This document shows positions 13,794-23,731 of a stretch of 37,037 nucleotides of DNA, piece after piece (the first letter of the stretch is position 1; every line of letters begins with the position of its first letter). The notes beneath the pieces are model-generated. The model did no database searches. It was not told where the DNA came from and saw only the letters and a program-made list of their open reading frames with translations. Origin of the DNA: an uncultured Clostridium sp. (GTDB taxonomy: Bacteria > Bacillota > Clostridia > TANB77 > CAG-508); assembly GCA_946497695.1 (NCBI GenBank), contig CAMMLJ010000019.1, positions 1-37,037 on the forward strand, given 5' to 3'. A program made the translations under genes and the position numbers.

Positions 13794-14669
13794 TCATATT
13801 TTAAGCCAATCACCTAACTTTTTGTCTCCATCTCTACTATAATAATTTGCATTACAAGCAGCAGGAGTAAATGTCATTTCACCAAAAATTATTCTACCTT
13901 CATCATTATAGAAATCAACTCTTACAAATTTAAATTTCTCTGCTAATATCTCAGCATATTCAATCATTTTATTTAAGTTTTTAGGTTTTTGAAAGTGTTT
14001 TTTCGATCTAAATTCTGGTTTTATTATATTTTCTATTTGGTTCCATTGACAATCAAATATATTTAATTTTAATTTTTTATCCCTCTCTGAACATACTAAT
14101 ATTGCTTTTGCTCTTCCATTAAAACAGTATACTTTGTAATCATTAGGAAGTTCACCATCATTAGTTTCTATTAATTTTTCACATATTATCCTTGGTTTTA
14201 TTTTAGTATAGTGCAATTCAGCAGTCTCATAACCAAAGCTTTTTTTTCTCCATTGTTTCATTTTTTTTACTACTTCATTTTCGCTTAACTTCATTTTATC
14301 TTTACAAATGATATTAAATCCACATCCAAAATTCCATTTCAGAACAAATTTATTAGGCAATTTATCCCATTCTATTTGTTCAGGATAATCATAGATAAAG
14401 TATAATTCATTTAGAATATTGCTTAATCCATGTTCTGTAACAAATTCTCTTACTTTATATTTATCTGCACAATCTATCACTAATTGATTATTTTTATAAT
14501 CATTTAACTTTAAAAACATTAATTTTTCATTAAATTCCTTTGGATTTTTTAGGTTTAACTTTTTATGTTGAGTTTTATAATATATTTTTTTACTTAAATA
14601 TGTAGGGAAAAACTTTCCTAACATACTAAAATAATAATTTCTAATTTGTTTATATATTTTTTTTATCAT
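13794..14669 (-). CDS. ATP-grasp protein, TupA-like
   Basis: 291 residues of the ATP-grasp family named after TupA, a teichuronopeptide synthesis protein. These enzymes join a carboxylate to an amine or hydroxyl using ATP. Visible family features are NPKEFNEKLMFLKLND near residue 42, KYKVREFVTEHGL, KFVLKWNFGCGFNII (nucleotide-binding strand and loop), PRIICEKLIE, DYKVYCFNGRAKAILV, FVRVDFYNDEGRIIFGEMT and a closing FTPAA; the Asp and Glu in the last segments are typical metal ligands. Its place among polymer-assembly genes suggests it decorates or links the glycan, perhaps with an amino acid or acid. The substrate is unknown. Confidence 0.8.
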   Translation of the reverse strand: MIKKIYKQIRNYYFSMLGKFFPTYLSKKIYYKTQHKKLNLKNPKEFNEKLMFLKLNDYKNNQLVIDCADKYKVREFVTEHGLSNILNELYFIYDYPEQIEWDKLPNKFVLKWNFGCGFNIICKDKMKLSENEVVKKMKQWRKKSFGYETAELHYTKIKPRIICEKLIETNDGELPNDYKVYCFNGRAKAILVCSERDKKLKLNIFDCQWNQIENIIKPEFRSKKHFQKPKNLNKMIEYAEILAEKFKFVRVDFYNDEGRIIFGEMTFTPAACNANYYSRDGDKKLGDWLKI

Positions 14670-14688
14670 AATTATTTCTCCTATAAAT

Positions 14689-15736
14689 CTATAACATTAC
14701 TGTTTTTAGCAATTTTATTTTCTTAATAAAAAAGACTAATATAATTGATAATAAAATAACTATTATATCTAATATTAATGTCATTAAATATGGATTTAAT
14801 AATGTAAATAAATTAATATTATTATACGTTAATAGTATTATAAATAAGTTATGAACTAAATAGATTCCATAAGTATAAGAAGACAATTTCAATATAATAT
14901 TATTATATTTTTCAGGAATATTAATTTTTTTTACAATTTCTTTTGTAATCAAAAAAATCGTAATTGCAAGCATAAATATTGCAATTGAAAAATTATTTAC
15001 ATTGGCCAATATTTTATGAGTTTCTTTTAATTTTACTAATTGAGGATATAATACAATTTGCTCTATTAATATAAATATTATCGTGCATATTGCAATACTT
15101 ATTGTTTTTTTCTTACCTATATTATACTTATCTAAATACATCCCTAATATTGCATAACCAATATATCCCATAGGAAATGTAAAATTAAATCTTCCATAAT
15201 CTATCGAAAATCTTTCTAAAATAGGTAATCTTAGTATTTCTGGTATTAATATTTGAAAAATAATCCATAATAATAACAAATATTCTAATTTCTTTTTATT
15301 TATATTATCTAATAAAGCCTTTAATAACGGAAATACCATATATAAACCTATCATCATAAATAAATACCATAAATGACTATATTGTTCAAATATAATCGAA
15401 AATAATAATCCTTTTATTGTAAGTTGTTTCAAAATAAATCTAAATAATGAATATATTATACTCCAAGTCACTAAATTAACAAACAGTCTTTTAATATATT
15501 TAATATACATATTTTTTATAGACAAACTTTTGTTTTTATTTAAAAATACTGCTCCACTTATCATAACAAATATTGGTACTGCCCAATGAATAAGCTTGTC
15601 TAAGAAAAATATAATTGCATGATTTATATCGTTGATATGAAAACTGTTGCTTTCCAAACCTGTACATAATACATGTATAGTTACAACAGCCAACATAGCA
15701 ATAATTCTTAGAACCTCTAAGTATATTTTTTTTCAT
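14689..15736 (-). CDS. Acyltransferase family 3 protein with frameshifted start (A8 tract)
   Basis: Membrane O-acyltransferase of about 349 residues with about ten membrane segments and the AT3 start VLRIIAMLAVVTIHVL. The frame that encodes it (to 14689) has no proper start: going upstream it reads KKIYLEVLRIIAM and then meets the TGA of the flippase gene. The expected ATG at 15734-15736 overlaps that TGA as ATGA but is one base out of frame because the following A run is 8 long (15726-15733); 7 would give MKKIYLEVLRIIAM. Without slippage the first usable ATG is at 15696, which removes half of the first membrane helix. Candidate for phase variation, transcriptional slippage or sequence error. 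Confidence 0.78.
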
Positions 15737-17271
15737 TCTTTTTTTCCTTTTTTTCTTATTTTATATAGAATATTAATTATAAGATTAATAAAGTACTTAT
15801 ATTCCTCTTTTTTTCTAAATAACAATATATAACAGGCATTAGGTATAATTAAACATAATAAGATTTTAATTATAAAAGTTATTATAGGAATAGATGTATT
15901 TATTAAGTTTGCAATCAAATATGTAATGATAGCCATAATAATTGTTATAACACTATATTCAACTACAACTTTAAAGTACTCTTTTACCTTTTGACTTATT
16001 CCGTATTTAAATAATATATATGGTTCAATCCAAAAACAAGTTAAAATCGTACTCAAAAATGTTCCAACAAAAACTCCAACAATTCCAAAATATTTTACTA
16101 AAATTAAAGAAGCTACTATATTTATAAGTGACTCAAATAATGGCTTATATCTATCTTGCCAATATAAACCAAGTGCATCTCTAAATGTCAAAACCGTTTT
16201 CCTCATTCCAGTTATATAAAAATTAATAGTTATTATTATTACTATTGACAAATCAAATAAATATTCTTTTCCTACCCACAATGTAATAAAGTCATTAAAT
16301 AACACTACAAGACATATACTAACAAATGAATATAACCAAAAATTTAAGAATAATACTTTCTTAAAAATATCATAAGTTTTTTTGTTTGATTCTGTAACGA
16401 CCAAATTACCAATACTCGCTGTTATAGATGTGAAAATTTGATTTAATATGGATTTTAATGCATTAATAACTACTAAATAATTAGAATATATTCCAACTTC
16501 TACTAATCCAATAAACTTAGAAATTATCAAATTATCTGTTCCTGTTACAACGACTGAACCAATTTTATGAAATACCATTGCAGAAATATTTTTTGTCAAA
16601 CTTTTTACATCTTTTTGTTCTAACTTTTTAACGTTTTTTTCTTTTATATAAGGATGTAATTTATTGGCTTTAATAGATATTGCAATATTTTCTGTTAATG
16701 TTATTAAAATTTGAGTAATTAAATAGGCAATATAATTATGGGTTATTATTAAAACAACAGTTTGAATAATTGTTAATAATACAGAAAATATTGCATGATA
16801 TAACGTTGCTATATATCTTTTCTGGTCAGCTTCTATTAAAGATTTTTTATAAACATAAAAATATGAAATGCCAGTATTAAACACAAATAGTAAATATATT
16901 AATCCTATGTTATCTATATTAGGCATATCTTTAATAAATACAGAAAGAAATGGAGTAATACTAGCTCCTACAATTATAATTATTGTACCTATAATATTAT
17001 AAGCAATTCTATATATTCTCATTAAAGATTTGATTTTTTCTTTATCATTAAGTGCTAATGGTTTATATAAACTATACACCATAGCTGGTCCTATACCTAA
17101 TTCGACTAAAGACAATAAAGATAAAATATTACTAAATAAACCATTTAACCCTAGGTATTCACTTGTTAATATTCTTACAAATATAAATCTAGACACAAGC
17201 TTTAATAATAATGTAACACCTTGTCCTCCTAACGAAAATATTAAATTTTTTATTGAGCTTTCTGTACGCAC
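15733..17271 (-). CDS. Polysaccharide flippase, Wzx type
   Basis: Moves the undecaprenyl-linked repeat unit across the membrane. It has 512 residues with 12-14 membrane segments and the conserved start NLIFSLGGQGVTLLLKLVSRFIFVRIL, followed by SEYLGLNGLFSNILSLLSLVELG, as in MOP/PST-family exporters. The GTG start at 17271 has AAAGGAG upstream. Its TGA stop overlaps the ATG of the next gene (ATGA). It sits in the operon between a glycosyltransferase and acyltransferases. Confidence 0.92.
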   Translation of the reverse strand: MRTESSIKNLIFSLGGQGVTLLLKLVSRFIFVRILTSEYLGLNGLFSNILSLLSLVELGIGPAMVYSLYKPLALNDKEKIKSLMRIYRIAYNIIGTIIIIVGASITPFLSVFIKDMPNIDNIGLIYLLFVFNTGISYFYVYKKSLIEADQKRYIATLYHAIFSVLLTIIQTVVLIITHNYIAYLITQILITLTENIAISIKANKLHPYIKEKNVKKLEQKDVKSLTKNISAMVFHKIGSVVVTGTDNLIISKFIGLVEVGIYSNYLVVINALKSILNQIFTSITASIGNLVVTESNKKTYDIFKKVLFLNFWLYSFVSICLVVLFNDFITLWVGKEYLFDLSIVIIITINFYITGMRKTVLTFRDALGLYWQDRYKPLFESLINIVASLILVKYFGIVGVFVGTFLSTILTCFWIEPYILFKYGISQKVKEYFKVVVEYSVITIIMAIITYLIANLINTSIPIITFIIKILLCLIIPNACYILLFRKKEEYKYFINLIINILYKIRKKGKKE

Positions 17272-17285
17272 TTTTTATTCTCCTT

Positions 17286-18458
17286 TTAATTATTTAAAAT
17301 TTCTTCCCATATTTTAGCTATTTTATTATAAGAAAATAAATAACTAGTTTTTTTAGCTTCTGAACCTAGTGCATTTCTTAAGTTACTATCTTTATCAACT
17401 TTGTACATTTCCATTGCAAATTTATTTATATCAAAACATGGTACTAAAATGCCATTTTCTCCGTTATTTATTAATTCTTTCATTACATCTATATCAAAAG
17501 TTATAACAGGGAGTCCTGCTTCAAAACTTTCTATGACTACTAATCCAAAGCCTTCCCAACGTGACGTTAATAAATAGGTTGATGCATTCAAAAAATATTT
17601 AATAATATTAGATGTATAGCCTTCTAACTTTATATCATTTGATAAATTATATCCATCAATCATTTTTTGTAAATTTTCTCTTTGCGATCCTTCACCCACT
17701 ATTTTTAACTTCCATGTTCCTCCCATATCTTTATATATTTTAAATGCTTCTATTAGCATATCAAAACCTTTAACAAACTCTAATCTTCCTGCAGCTAGAA
17801 AAACTTTATTTTTAAGATTAGAAACAGTAGATAATTCAAAACTTTTAGGATTATATATAGTTTTACATTCAAAATTAAATTTATTTTTTATTTTTTGCTT
17901 ATCTAAGTTTGATAAAACAATATAATCATCTAAAGTAGCAAACATATATTTCACTAATTTTTCTTCGTTATAGAAATGGATTCCTTTAGTCTCAAAATAA
18001 GATTTATAGCAACTATGTTGCCAACCTATTAGTTTTGCATTAGTATTTTTAGCTATATTAGCAAGCATAATGCTAAATCTATCTGCAACTCCAACCATTA
18101 CATCAAATTTATATTCCTTATAAAGATTTATTATTTCTTTTTCTAATTCTTTGTTTGAATTTATATATTTAAGTATGAATAAAAATTTTTTTAAAATCCC
18201 ATACTTCCTATTTAACAATAATAAAATTTTTTTTATTTTTCTTCTAATTTTACCAAATAAAGAAATATTGTTTCTAGTAAATATTACTTTTACTTTATTA
18301 TTCAATCCATACATTTCTCTATTTTCTTTTACTTTTGTTTCTGTACATATAATATATATATCATAACCCAAATCAGTTAATATATTGGATACAACAGTTA
18401 CAACTCTTTGTTCTCCTCCCAAATTAAAAGGAGTTGGCATAATAAAAGCTATTTTCAT
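17286..18458 (-). CDS. Glycosyltransferase family 4
   Basis: GT-B fold retaining glycosyltransferase, about 390 residues, building the repeat unit on the cytoplasmic membrane face. Signatures are MPTPFNLGGEQRVV near the start (acceptor loop), FLAAGRLEFVKGFDMLIEAF (start of the C-terminal domain), and SRWEGFGLVVIESFEAGLPV with the E-x7-E motif that binds the donor nucleotide. I chose the ATG at 18458, 1 bp after the upstream TAA, because GAAGAGG lies 8 nt ahead. An ATG at 18476 would overlap the upstream gene and lacks a site. Confidence 0.9.
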   Translation of the reverse strand: MKIAFIMPTPFNLGGEQRVVTVVSNILTDLGYDIYIICTETKVKENREMYGLNNKVKVIFTRNNISLFGKIRRKIKKILLLLNRKYGILKKFLFILKYINSNKELEKEIINLYKEYKFDVMVGVADRFSIMLANIAKNTNAKLIGWQHSCYKSYFETKGIHFYNEEKLVKYMFATLDDYIVLSNLDKQKIKNKFNFECKTIYNPKSFELSTVSNLKNKVFLAAGRLEFVKGFDMLIEAFKIYKDMGGTWKLKIVGEGSQRENLQKMIDGYNLSNDIKLEGYTSNIIKYFLNASTYLLTSRWEGFGLVVIESFEAGLPVITFDIDVMKELINNGENGILVPCFDINKFAMEMYKVDKDSNLRNALGSEAKKTSYLFSYNKIAKIWEEILNN

Positions 18459-18459
18459 A

Positions 18460-19446
18460 TTAATATTCCTCTTCATATTTTTTTATTAAATTAATATAGT
18501 AATTATCTATTTTTTTTCTTAATTCTTTATCTCTTATATATAACTTTATTTTATCAATTGGTATGTAGTTATTTATTATATAATAAAAAGTTTTGATTTT
18601 ATCTTTTTGAGTTATATTTTTGTATTCTTTCATCCTTTTTAAAACATTTTTAGCTTGTTTATATTTTCTTGCTCTTAAACATTTTTTATAAATTTCTTGA
18701 AAATTACAAAAATAAATTTCTTTTTGAGTTTTTTCATCAAGAGATTGTATTTTATATAAAAATTTATTAAAAAATTTTTCTTTTACATTATACATATTTT
18801 GTATATTAGGTACATTTCTTCTATCATCTTCATTTCTAACAACAAGTATTTCTTTCACATTTAATATTTTATGTTTTTCAAAAAACCTAATCATTAATTC
18901 TATATCTTGATGCCTAGTAAAAGTTTCGTCAAAACCATTGAGTTCTCTTAAAATATTAGCTCTAAAAAACAAATTACTTCCTGTAGAAAAAAAACTTTTT
19001 TGCATAAGTAAATCTTTGGAGAATTCTCCATTTTTGGTTGCATAGTTGATTTCTGATATTTTGCTTTTTTTGATAGTTATGCATGATGAATAAACTGCAT
19101 CAAACTCTTTATCTTTATCTAATGTTTCTTTAAGGACCTCTAGTCTTCTAGGCATATAATAATCATCATCATCAAGAAATGTAATGTAGTTACCTTTTGC
19201 AATCTTTAAAGCAGTATTTCTAGCAGCTGCACCATTTTTATTTTTTTCGTGTTGAACAAATATAACTTTATCATTATTTAAATATTTTTGCATTTTTTCT
19301 TCTAAGGCTTTTCTCTCCTCTGTTTTTGGATTATTATCATCAACTACTATAATCTCAAAATCGTTATATGTTTGATTTAGCACACTATCAATAGCTCGTT
19401 CTATAAATTGAGCTCTCTTATATGTAGGTATAATCACAGTAATCAT
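18460..19446 (-). CDS. Glycosyltransferase family 2
   Basis: GT-A fold inverting glycosyltransferase of 328 residues. MITVIIPTYKRAQFIERAIDS starts the fold. FEIIVVDDNN, NGAAARNTALKIAKGNYITFLDDDDYY (DxD region with metal-binding Asp) and the later ELMIRFFE are family typical. There are no membrane segments, and the C-terminal third is basic and helical (about 230-328). RBS AAAAGGAG precedes the ATG. Donor and acceptor sugars cannot be read from sequence. Confidence 0.92.
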   Translation of the reverse strand: MITVIIPTYKRAQFIERAIDSVLNQTYNDFEIIVVDDNNPKTEERKALEEKMQKYLNNDKVIFVQHEKNKNGAAARNTALKIAKGNYITFLDDDDYYMPRRLEVLKETLDKDKEFDAVYSSCITIKKSKISEINYATKNGEFSKDLLMQKSFFSTGSNLFFRANILRELNGFDETFTRHQDIELMIRFFEKHKILNVKEILVVRNEDDRRNVPNIQNMYNVKEKFFNKFLYKIQSLDEKTQKEIYFCNFQEIYKKCLRARKYKQAKNVLKRMKEYKNITQKDKIKTFYYIINNYIPIDKIKLYIRDKELRKKIDNYYINLIKKYEEEY

Positions 19447-19466
19447 AGTATTTCTCCTTTTATTTA

Positions 19467-20447
19467 TTAGTCTATAATTTTATTATCATAAACTTTTATG
19501 GTTTCATTAGGATAATTTATTTTTATATTTCCCTGTACTTCATTTGCGAAAATAGATATATTTGTTAATCCATCGTAAGTTACAATAGCATTATTACTAG
19601 CTAAGTTGTATATTTTATTTCTGTAAATTTCTATATCATCACTTGTCTCATCTACATTATTTCTTTCTATATCTATACCTGATTGTGGTGCAGTTCCATT
19701 AATATTTGATATTTCATTATCAAATATTTTAATTTTAGAACCAGTAATAATTGTAATCCCTTGTCTTCTTGTATTATCAATTTTGCAATTATTAATATTG
19801 ATATTTTCAGAAGTTTTTTTTTGTGTCGCTGATATATAGATACCATCTCCGGTAGTATCAAATATTTGTAAATTTGATATTTCTACATTTTTTCCACCTA
19901 ATACGCTAACACCCATTCCCCACTGATGTTTAGATGAGTCATTACTTATTTCTGTGTAATTATGTCCATATCTATCACCAATTATTATACCATTACAAAT
20001 TTTTATATTTTTTTCATCTAATATTGATAAAATTCTGTAATTTGGTCTATCATTATCTTCAATTTTTATAGTTGATCCATTTAAATCAAACTCTATATTA
20101 GATAATAATATAATACTTCTATCATATGTATTTCCATTAATCTCATATATAAATGTATCAACCAAATAATTTCCTTTCTCCAGTTTTATGTACTCAATAT
20201 TATTATTGCTAGCATATCTGATGGCCTCATTTATTCCTTTTCTTGTTTTAGTAGCATCAGTCCCATCTTTTTGAATATTAAAATATTCATTATTAATTAA
20301 GCCTGTTTGCAAGTCTATTGGTTGTCCATAAAACTTTTCTTTGATTTTATAGTATATATTCATTAATCTATTTGTATTACTAAAAAAAAGTAATACTAAG
20401 ATTATAAATACAAACAATATTGTAATAAATATTATTTTTCTTTTCAT
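19467..20447 (-). CDS. Membrane-anchored right-handed beta-helix protein
   Basis: 326 residues: an N-terminal membrane anchor (about 5-23), a short stalk, then from about 55 a pectate-lyase-like entry (FNIQKDGTDATKTRKGINEAIRYAS) and a parallel beta-helix with rungs such as NVEISNLQIFDTTGDGIYIS, NININNCKIDNTRRQGITII, KIKIFDNEISNINGTAPQSGIDI and IEIYRNKIYNLASNNAIV. The fold occurs in polysaccharide lyases, epimerases and tailspikes. An extracytoplasmic anchored copy next to the polymerase gene suggests it trims or modifies the polymer after export. I see no certain catalytic residues, so the activity is open. Confidence 0.75.
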   Translation of the reverse strand: MKRKIIFITILFVFIILVLLFFSNTNRLMNIYYKIKEKFYGQPIDLQTGLINNEYFNIQKDGTDATKTRKGINEAIRYASNNNIEYIKLEKGNYLVDTFIYEINGNTYDRSIILLSNIEFDLNGSTIKIEDNDRPNYRILSILDEKNIKICNGIIIGDRYGHNYTEISNDSSKHQWGMGVSVLGGKNVEISNLQIFDTTGDGIYISATQKKTSENININNCKIDNTRRQGITIITGSKIKIFDNEISNINGTAPQSGIDIERNNVDETSDDIEIYRNKIYNLASNNAIVTYDGLTNISIFANEVQGNIKINYPNETIKVYDNKIID

Positions 20448-20473
20448 ATCTCAATTTCCTTTTTATATATTTT

Positions 20474-21520
20474 TTATTGCCAAAAAAAATGATAAGTCAT
20501 ATAAATATTTTCATTTCCTAACCTAGTCAAATAGAACAAGAAAAATCCTACACATACTAATAGATTGATTAACATTCTTAAATTCTTATCTTTTATGCAC
20601 TTTATTACATTAGGAAGAACTATAATTAAGGCTATTGAATAATAAATAGTTGCTCTAGAAATAATTGGTTTTTTTATTGCAAATAATTGAATAAACATAG
20701 CCAAAATTAATATATTATACCATATTTGATTTGTTTTTTGTTGTCTTAAGAAGGCTTTTTTTAATAATGTTGTTATTAAAAAAACAAATAATAAAACAAT
20801 AAAATAAAAGTATCCACCTTCTTCACCAGTACTACCTACATAATGTTGATATACAATATTTAACACAAGATTAATTATTCGATCTCCAAATAATAATATT
20901 CCTATCATACAGCCTGTAATTATAAGCAATTTTTTACTATCTATCTCCAATTTTGATAACCAATAAACTATAACAAATAAAAATGCTGATGTATGAAAGC
21001 ATGTAGCAATTCCAACCATAATGGCAAATTTTACAAATTTCTTTTCCTCTACATATTTTAAACTAAGTAATAAAATTGACATAGCTATTACCTGTCTTAA
21101 TAAATAAAAATCATATGTAAAAAACTGAAATGTTATAAATAAAAATATACTTAAAAAGTAATTCTTTGAATATTTTTTTATAATATACAAAGGTCCCATA
21201 AGTGATAGAAAAGCCGTAATAACTAAAAAAATCTGTTTATTATTTATAAAATTAGCTATTAATTTTGTATATATTATATAGAGCGGTTCATATCTATAAG
21301 AAAATATTGTATTCCATCCAACTTGATTGCATTTATCATAAAAGTAAAAATAATTTGGTAAATCTATTCCTACATCAGTCGCTCTAAGACTCAAAAATAA
21401 AAACAATTGAATAAATGAACCATATAAAAAGAATTTTCTTCTAGTATCTTCTGACCTAAATAATAATGATAGAAGTCCTATAATAATAACAATTAATAGA
21501 TTTGTTAAATACCAATTCAT
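20474..21520 (-). CDS. EpsG-family polysaccharide polymerase (Wzy type)
   Basis: About 348 residues with ten or so membrane segments. The EpsG family marker is the loop FLSLRATDVGIDLPNYFYFYD (about 42-62), followed by EPLYIIYTK, RQVIAMSILLLSLKYVEEKK and FHTSAFLF. It would join repeat units on the outer membrane face. The ATG at 21520 has AGGAG 8 nt upstream; the ATG at 21526 is too close to the site. It lies 15 bp after the glycosyltransferase stop. Confidence 0.87.
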   Translation of the reverse strand: MNWYLTNLLIVIIIGLLSLLFRSEDTRRKFFLYGSFIQLFLFLSLRATDVGIDLPNYFYFYDKCNQVGWNTIFSYRYEPLYIIYTKLIANFINNKQIFLVITAFLSLMGPLYIIKKYSKNYFLSIFLFITFQFFTYDFYLLRQVIAMSILLLSLKYVEEKKFVKFAIMVGIATCFHTSAFLFVIVYWLSKLEIDSKKLLIITGCMIGILLFGDRIINLVLNIVYQHYVGSTGEEGGYFYFIVLLFVFLITTLLKKAFLRQQKTNQIWYNILILAMFIQLFAIKKPIISRATIYYSIALIIVLPNVIKCIKDKNLRMLINLLVCVGFFLFYLTRLGNENIYMTYHFFWQ

Positions 21521-21535
21521 TATCATTTCTCCTAT

Positions 21536-22621
21536 CTACAGTTTATTATATACTCTTTCAATTACATGAGCTGTATTTTTTATATCAAATTTCTTTATTT
21601 TTTCATTATCAAGATTCATTATTCTATTATGATAATTTATATTTAGCATTTTATCTACCCAAGCATATAATTTTGTTTCATCTATACTTAGAAAATCAAC
21701 ATTTCCAGTAATATCAATTTCTTTTGTAATAGTATTACTGGCTAGGCAGGGTAATCCGGCTATTTGTGCTTCAACTAATGAAATAGGTAACCCCTCAAAT
21801 TTAGAAGGAAATATAAATAAATCCATAACACTTAACAAGTTGCTTATGTCATTCCTCACACCTAAAAATTTTACATTTTGTTCAATATGTAAAATTTTGA
21901 CTTTTTCTTTAATTTCTTGTTTGAGTTTTCCATCTCCAACTAATAGAAGAATACTATTACTATTATTTTTCAAATATTCATTATAAATATCTATTAAAAA
22001 ATTATGATTTTTTTGTTCTCTAAAAGCTCCAACATGTCCAACAACTGTACAAGAATCTGAAATGTTAAGTTCTTCCCTTATATCTTTTCTATTTTGCTCA
22101 TTATACAAAAACTCTTTAATATTTATACCATTATCTATTATTTCAAATTTTTTTTCATTAAAAATCCATCTTCCAGCTACTTCTGAACAGGCTAATCTTG
22201 TTATTGGTATGGTAGAAATTCTTTTTCTATTTATTTTATCTAATATTCGTGTTTTTAAATTATTTCCTTTCCATTCATTATGACTATGTATAATTATTCT
22301 AACTTTACATTTATTAGCCAAAATAATTGGAGTTATATAGCTTAGAGTATTTAAGTGATAGTGTATTATATCATATCTATTATTTTTGATTATTTGTTCT
22401 AGTTCTTTTCTATTTTTGAATGTATTTTTTCTTCTAGGAGTTACTTTAAATACTTTACAATTATTTTTTTCAAAATATTCTTTATAGCAAATTCCTTTAA
22501 CTGTTGTATCTACAAAATCAAACTGGAATTCTTCATGATTTATATTATCAAATAAATTTTTTACAAATACTTCTATACCTCCTAGTGAACTAGACATTCC
22601 TATGTGCAAAATCTTCTTCAT
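21536..22621 (-). CDS. Glycosyltransferase family 4
   Basis: GT-B enzyme of about 361 residues. MKKILHIGMSSSLGGIEVFVKNLFD opens the N-terminal domain; CTVVGHVGAFREQKNHNFLI opens the donor-binding domain, and FPSKFEGLPISLVEAQIAGLPCL carries the E-x7-E motif. I chose the ATG at 22621: AGAAAGGA lies about 8 nt upstream, and the earlier ATG at 22666 lies deeper in the upstream gene. Even so the two genes overlap by 32 bp (22590-22621). Confidence 0.9.
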   Translation of the reverse strand: MKKILHIGMSSSLGGIEVFVKNLFDNINHEEFQFDFVDTTVKGICYKEYFEKNNCKVFKVTPRRKNTFKNRKELEQIIKNNRYDIIHYHLNTLSYITPIILANKCKVRIIIHSHNEWKGNNLKTRILDKINRKRISTIPITRLACSEVAGRWIFNEKKFEIIDNGINIKEFLYNEQNRKDIREELNISDSCTVVGHVGAFREQKNHNFLIDIYNEYLKNNSNSILLLVGDGKLKQEIKEKVKILHIEQNVKFLGVRNDISNLLSVMDLFIFPSKFEGLPISLVEAQIAGLPCLASNTITKEIDITGNVDFLSIDETKLYAWVDKMLNINYHNRIMNLDNEKIKKFDIKNTAHVIERVYNKL

Positions 22622-23726
22622 ATTTTTTTCCTTTCTCAATATAAAACTTTTCCATTTGTTTTGCAACTTCTATAATATCATATCCTGCATTCTTTATTCT
22701 TTGTTCTTGACTTTTTCTTATATAAATATTGTATTTATCAAGAATTACATCTGACCAATATTTACTATCTTTTTTTAATGATATATATACTAAATTTTTT
22801 GTTACTTTAGATTCTTTAGGAACGCTGTCTGATGCAATACACAATAATCCATTACATTGTGCTTCAATCAGTGCTATTCCCAACCCTTCATATAAAGATG
22901 GAAATATAAAAACATCAAAAGCATTTAATAATTCATTTACATCTTGTCTACTTCCTGTAAAAATAACTTTATCTTCTAGATTTTTTTTCTTGACTTTATT
23001 TTTTAACTCTCCTTCTAGATTACCTTCCCCAACTATTATTAGTTTAGAATCATGAACTTTTTTATTAACCCCCTCAAATATATCAATCAAAAAAGCTTGA
23101 TTCTTTACATTTGTTAGTCTACCAACATTACCAAGAACTATAGTGTCTTCTTTTAAATTAAATTCCTTTCTCTTTTCTTCTCTTTGTTGAGGTGAGAAAG
23201 CAAACAATTTTGTATCTATCCCGTTTTTTACAATTATTGCTTTATCAGAATTATTTCTAAAAAGCCATTTAGCAGCTCCATAAGAACAAGCAAAAAAATT
23301 TGTTGCATACTTGCTAATTTGATTTTTCAAATAAAGTTTTATAATTTTATATAGAATATTACTATGATTTCCTTGACTATGACTGTGTGATATTCTAACT
23401 GGTATGCCACACTCTTTCGCAATTTTCAAAACTAAGCCAGAACTTTCGTTAATATGTGAATGAATTATTTTATAATTATTGTTTATTAGTATATTCTTCA
23501 AATCTTTTGTGTATTTTCTATATCCACTTTTTGCTAGGGAAGCTATTTTAAATATGTTTCCACCTAATCTAATAATCTCTTTATCATATTCTCCATCATT
23601 ATGAACAATAAAATCAAACTGAACTCTTTCCCTATTAATATTTCTATATATATTCATAATGAAAGTTTCTGCTCCTGCTAGATTCATACTACCTATTACA
23701 TGTAAAACTCTAATTGGTTTTTCCAT
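22590..23726 (-). CDS. Glycosyltransferase family 4 (EpsF-like)
   Basis: 378-residue GT-B enzyme. RVLHVIGSMNLAGAETFIMNIYR is typical of EpsF/CapM-type transferases. Also seen are CSYGAAKWLF, ITIVLGNVGRLTNVKNQAFLI-like domain entry (VLGNVGRLTNVKNQAF), and FPSLYEGLGIALIEAQCNGL with E-x7-E. It is similar in layout to the next gene, so the two may be an ancient duplication. It overlaps the following gene by 32 bp. Confidence 0.9.
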   Translation of the reverse strand: MEKPIRVLHVIGSMNLAGAETFIMNIYRNINRERVQFDFIVHNDGEYDKEIIRLGGNIFKIASLAKSGYRKYTKDLKNILINNNYKIIHSHINESSGLVLKIAKECGIPVRISHSHSQGNHSNILYKIIKLYLKNQISKYATNFFACSYGAAKWLFRNNSDKAIIVKNGIDTKLFAFSPQQREEKRKEFNLKEDTIVLGNVGRLTNVKNQAFLIDIFEGVNKKVHDSKLIIVGEGNLEGELKNKVKKKNLEDKVIFTGSRQDVNELLNAFDVFIFPSLYEGLGIALIEAQCNGLLCIASDSVPKESKVTKNLVYISLKKDSKYWSDVILDKYNIYIRKSQEQRIKNAGYDIIEVAKQMEKFYIEKGKKYEEDFAHRNV

Positions 23727-23731
23727 ATCTA

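Noticed and set aside
15536..15736. Short minus-strand frame starting at the ATG overlapping the flippase stop, as an independent 66-residue protein
   Set aside because: Its sequence is a frameshifted reading of the acyltransferase N-terminus; the family motif continues only in the other frame.
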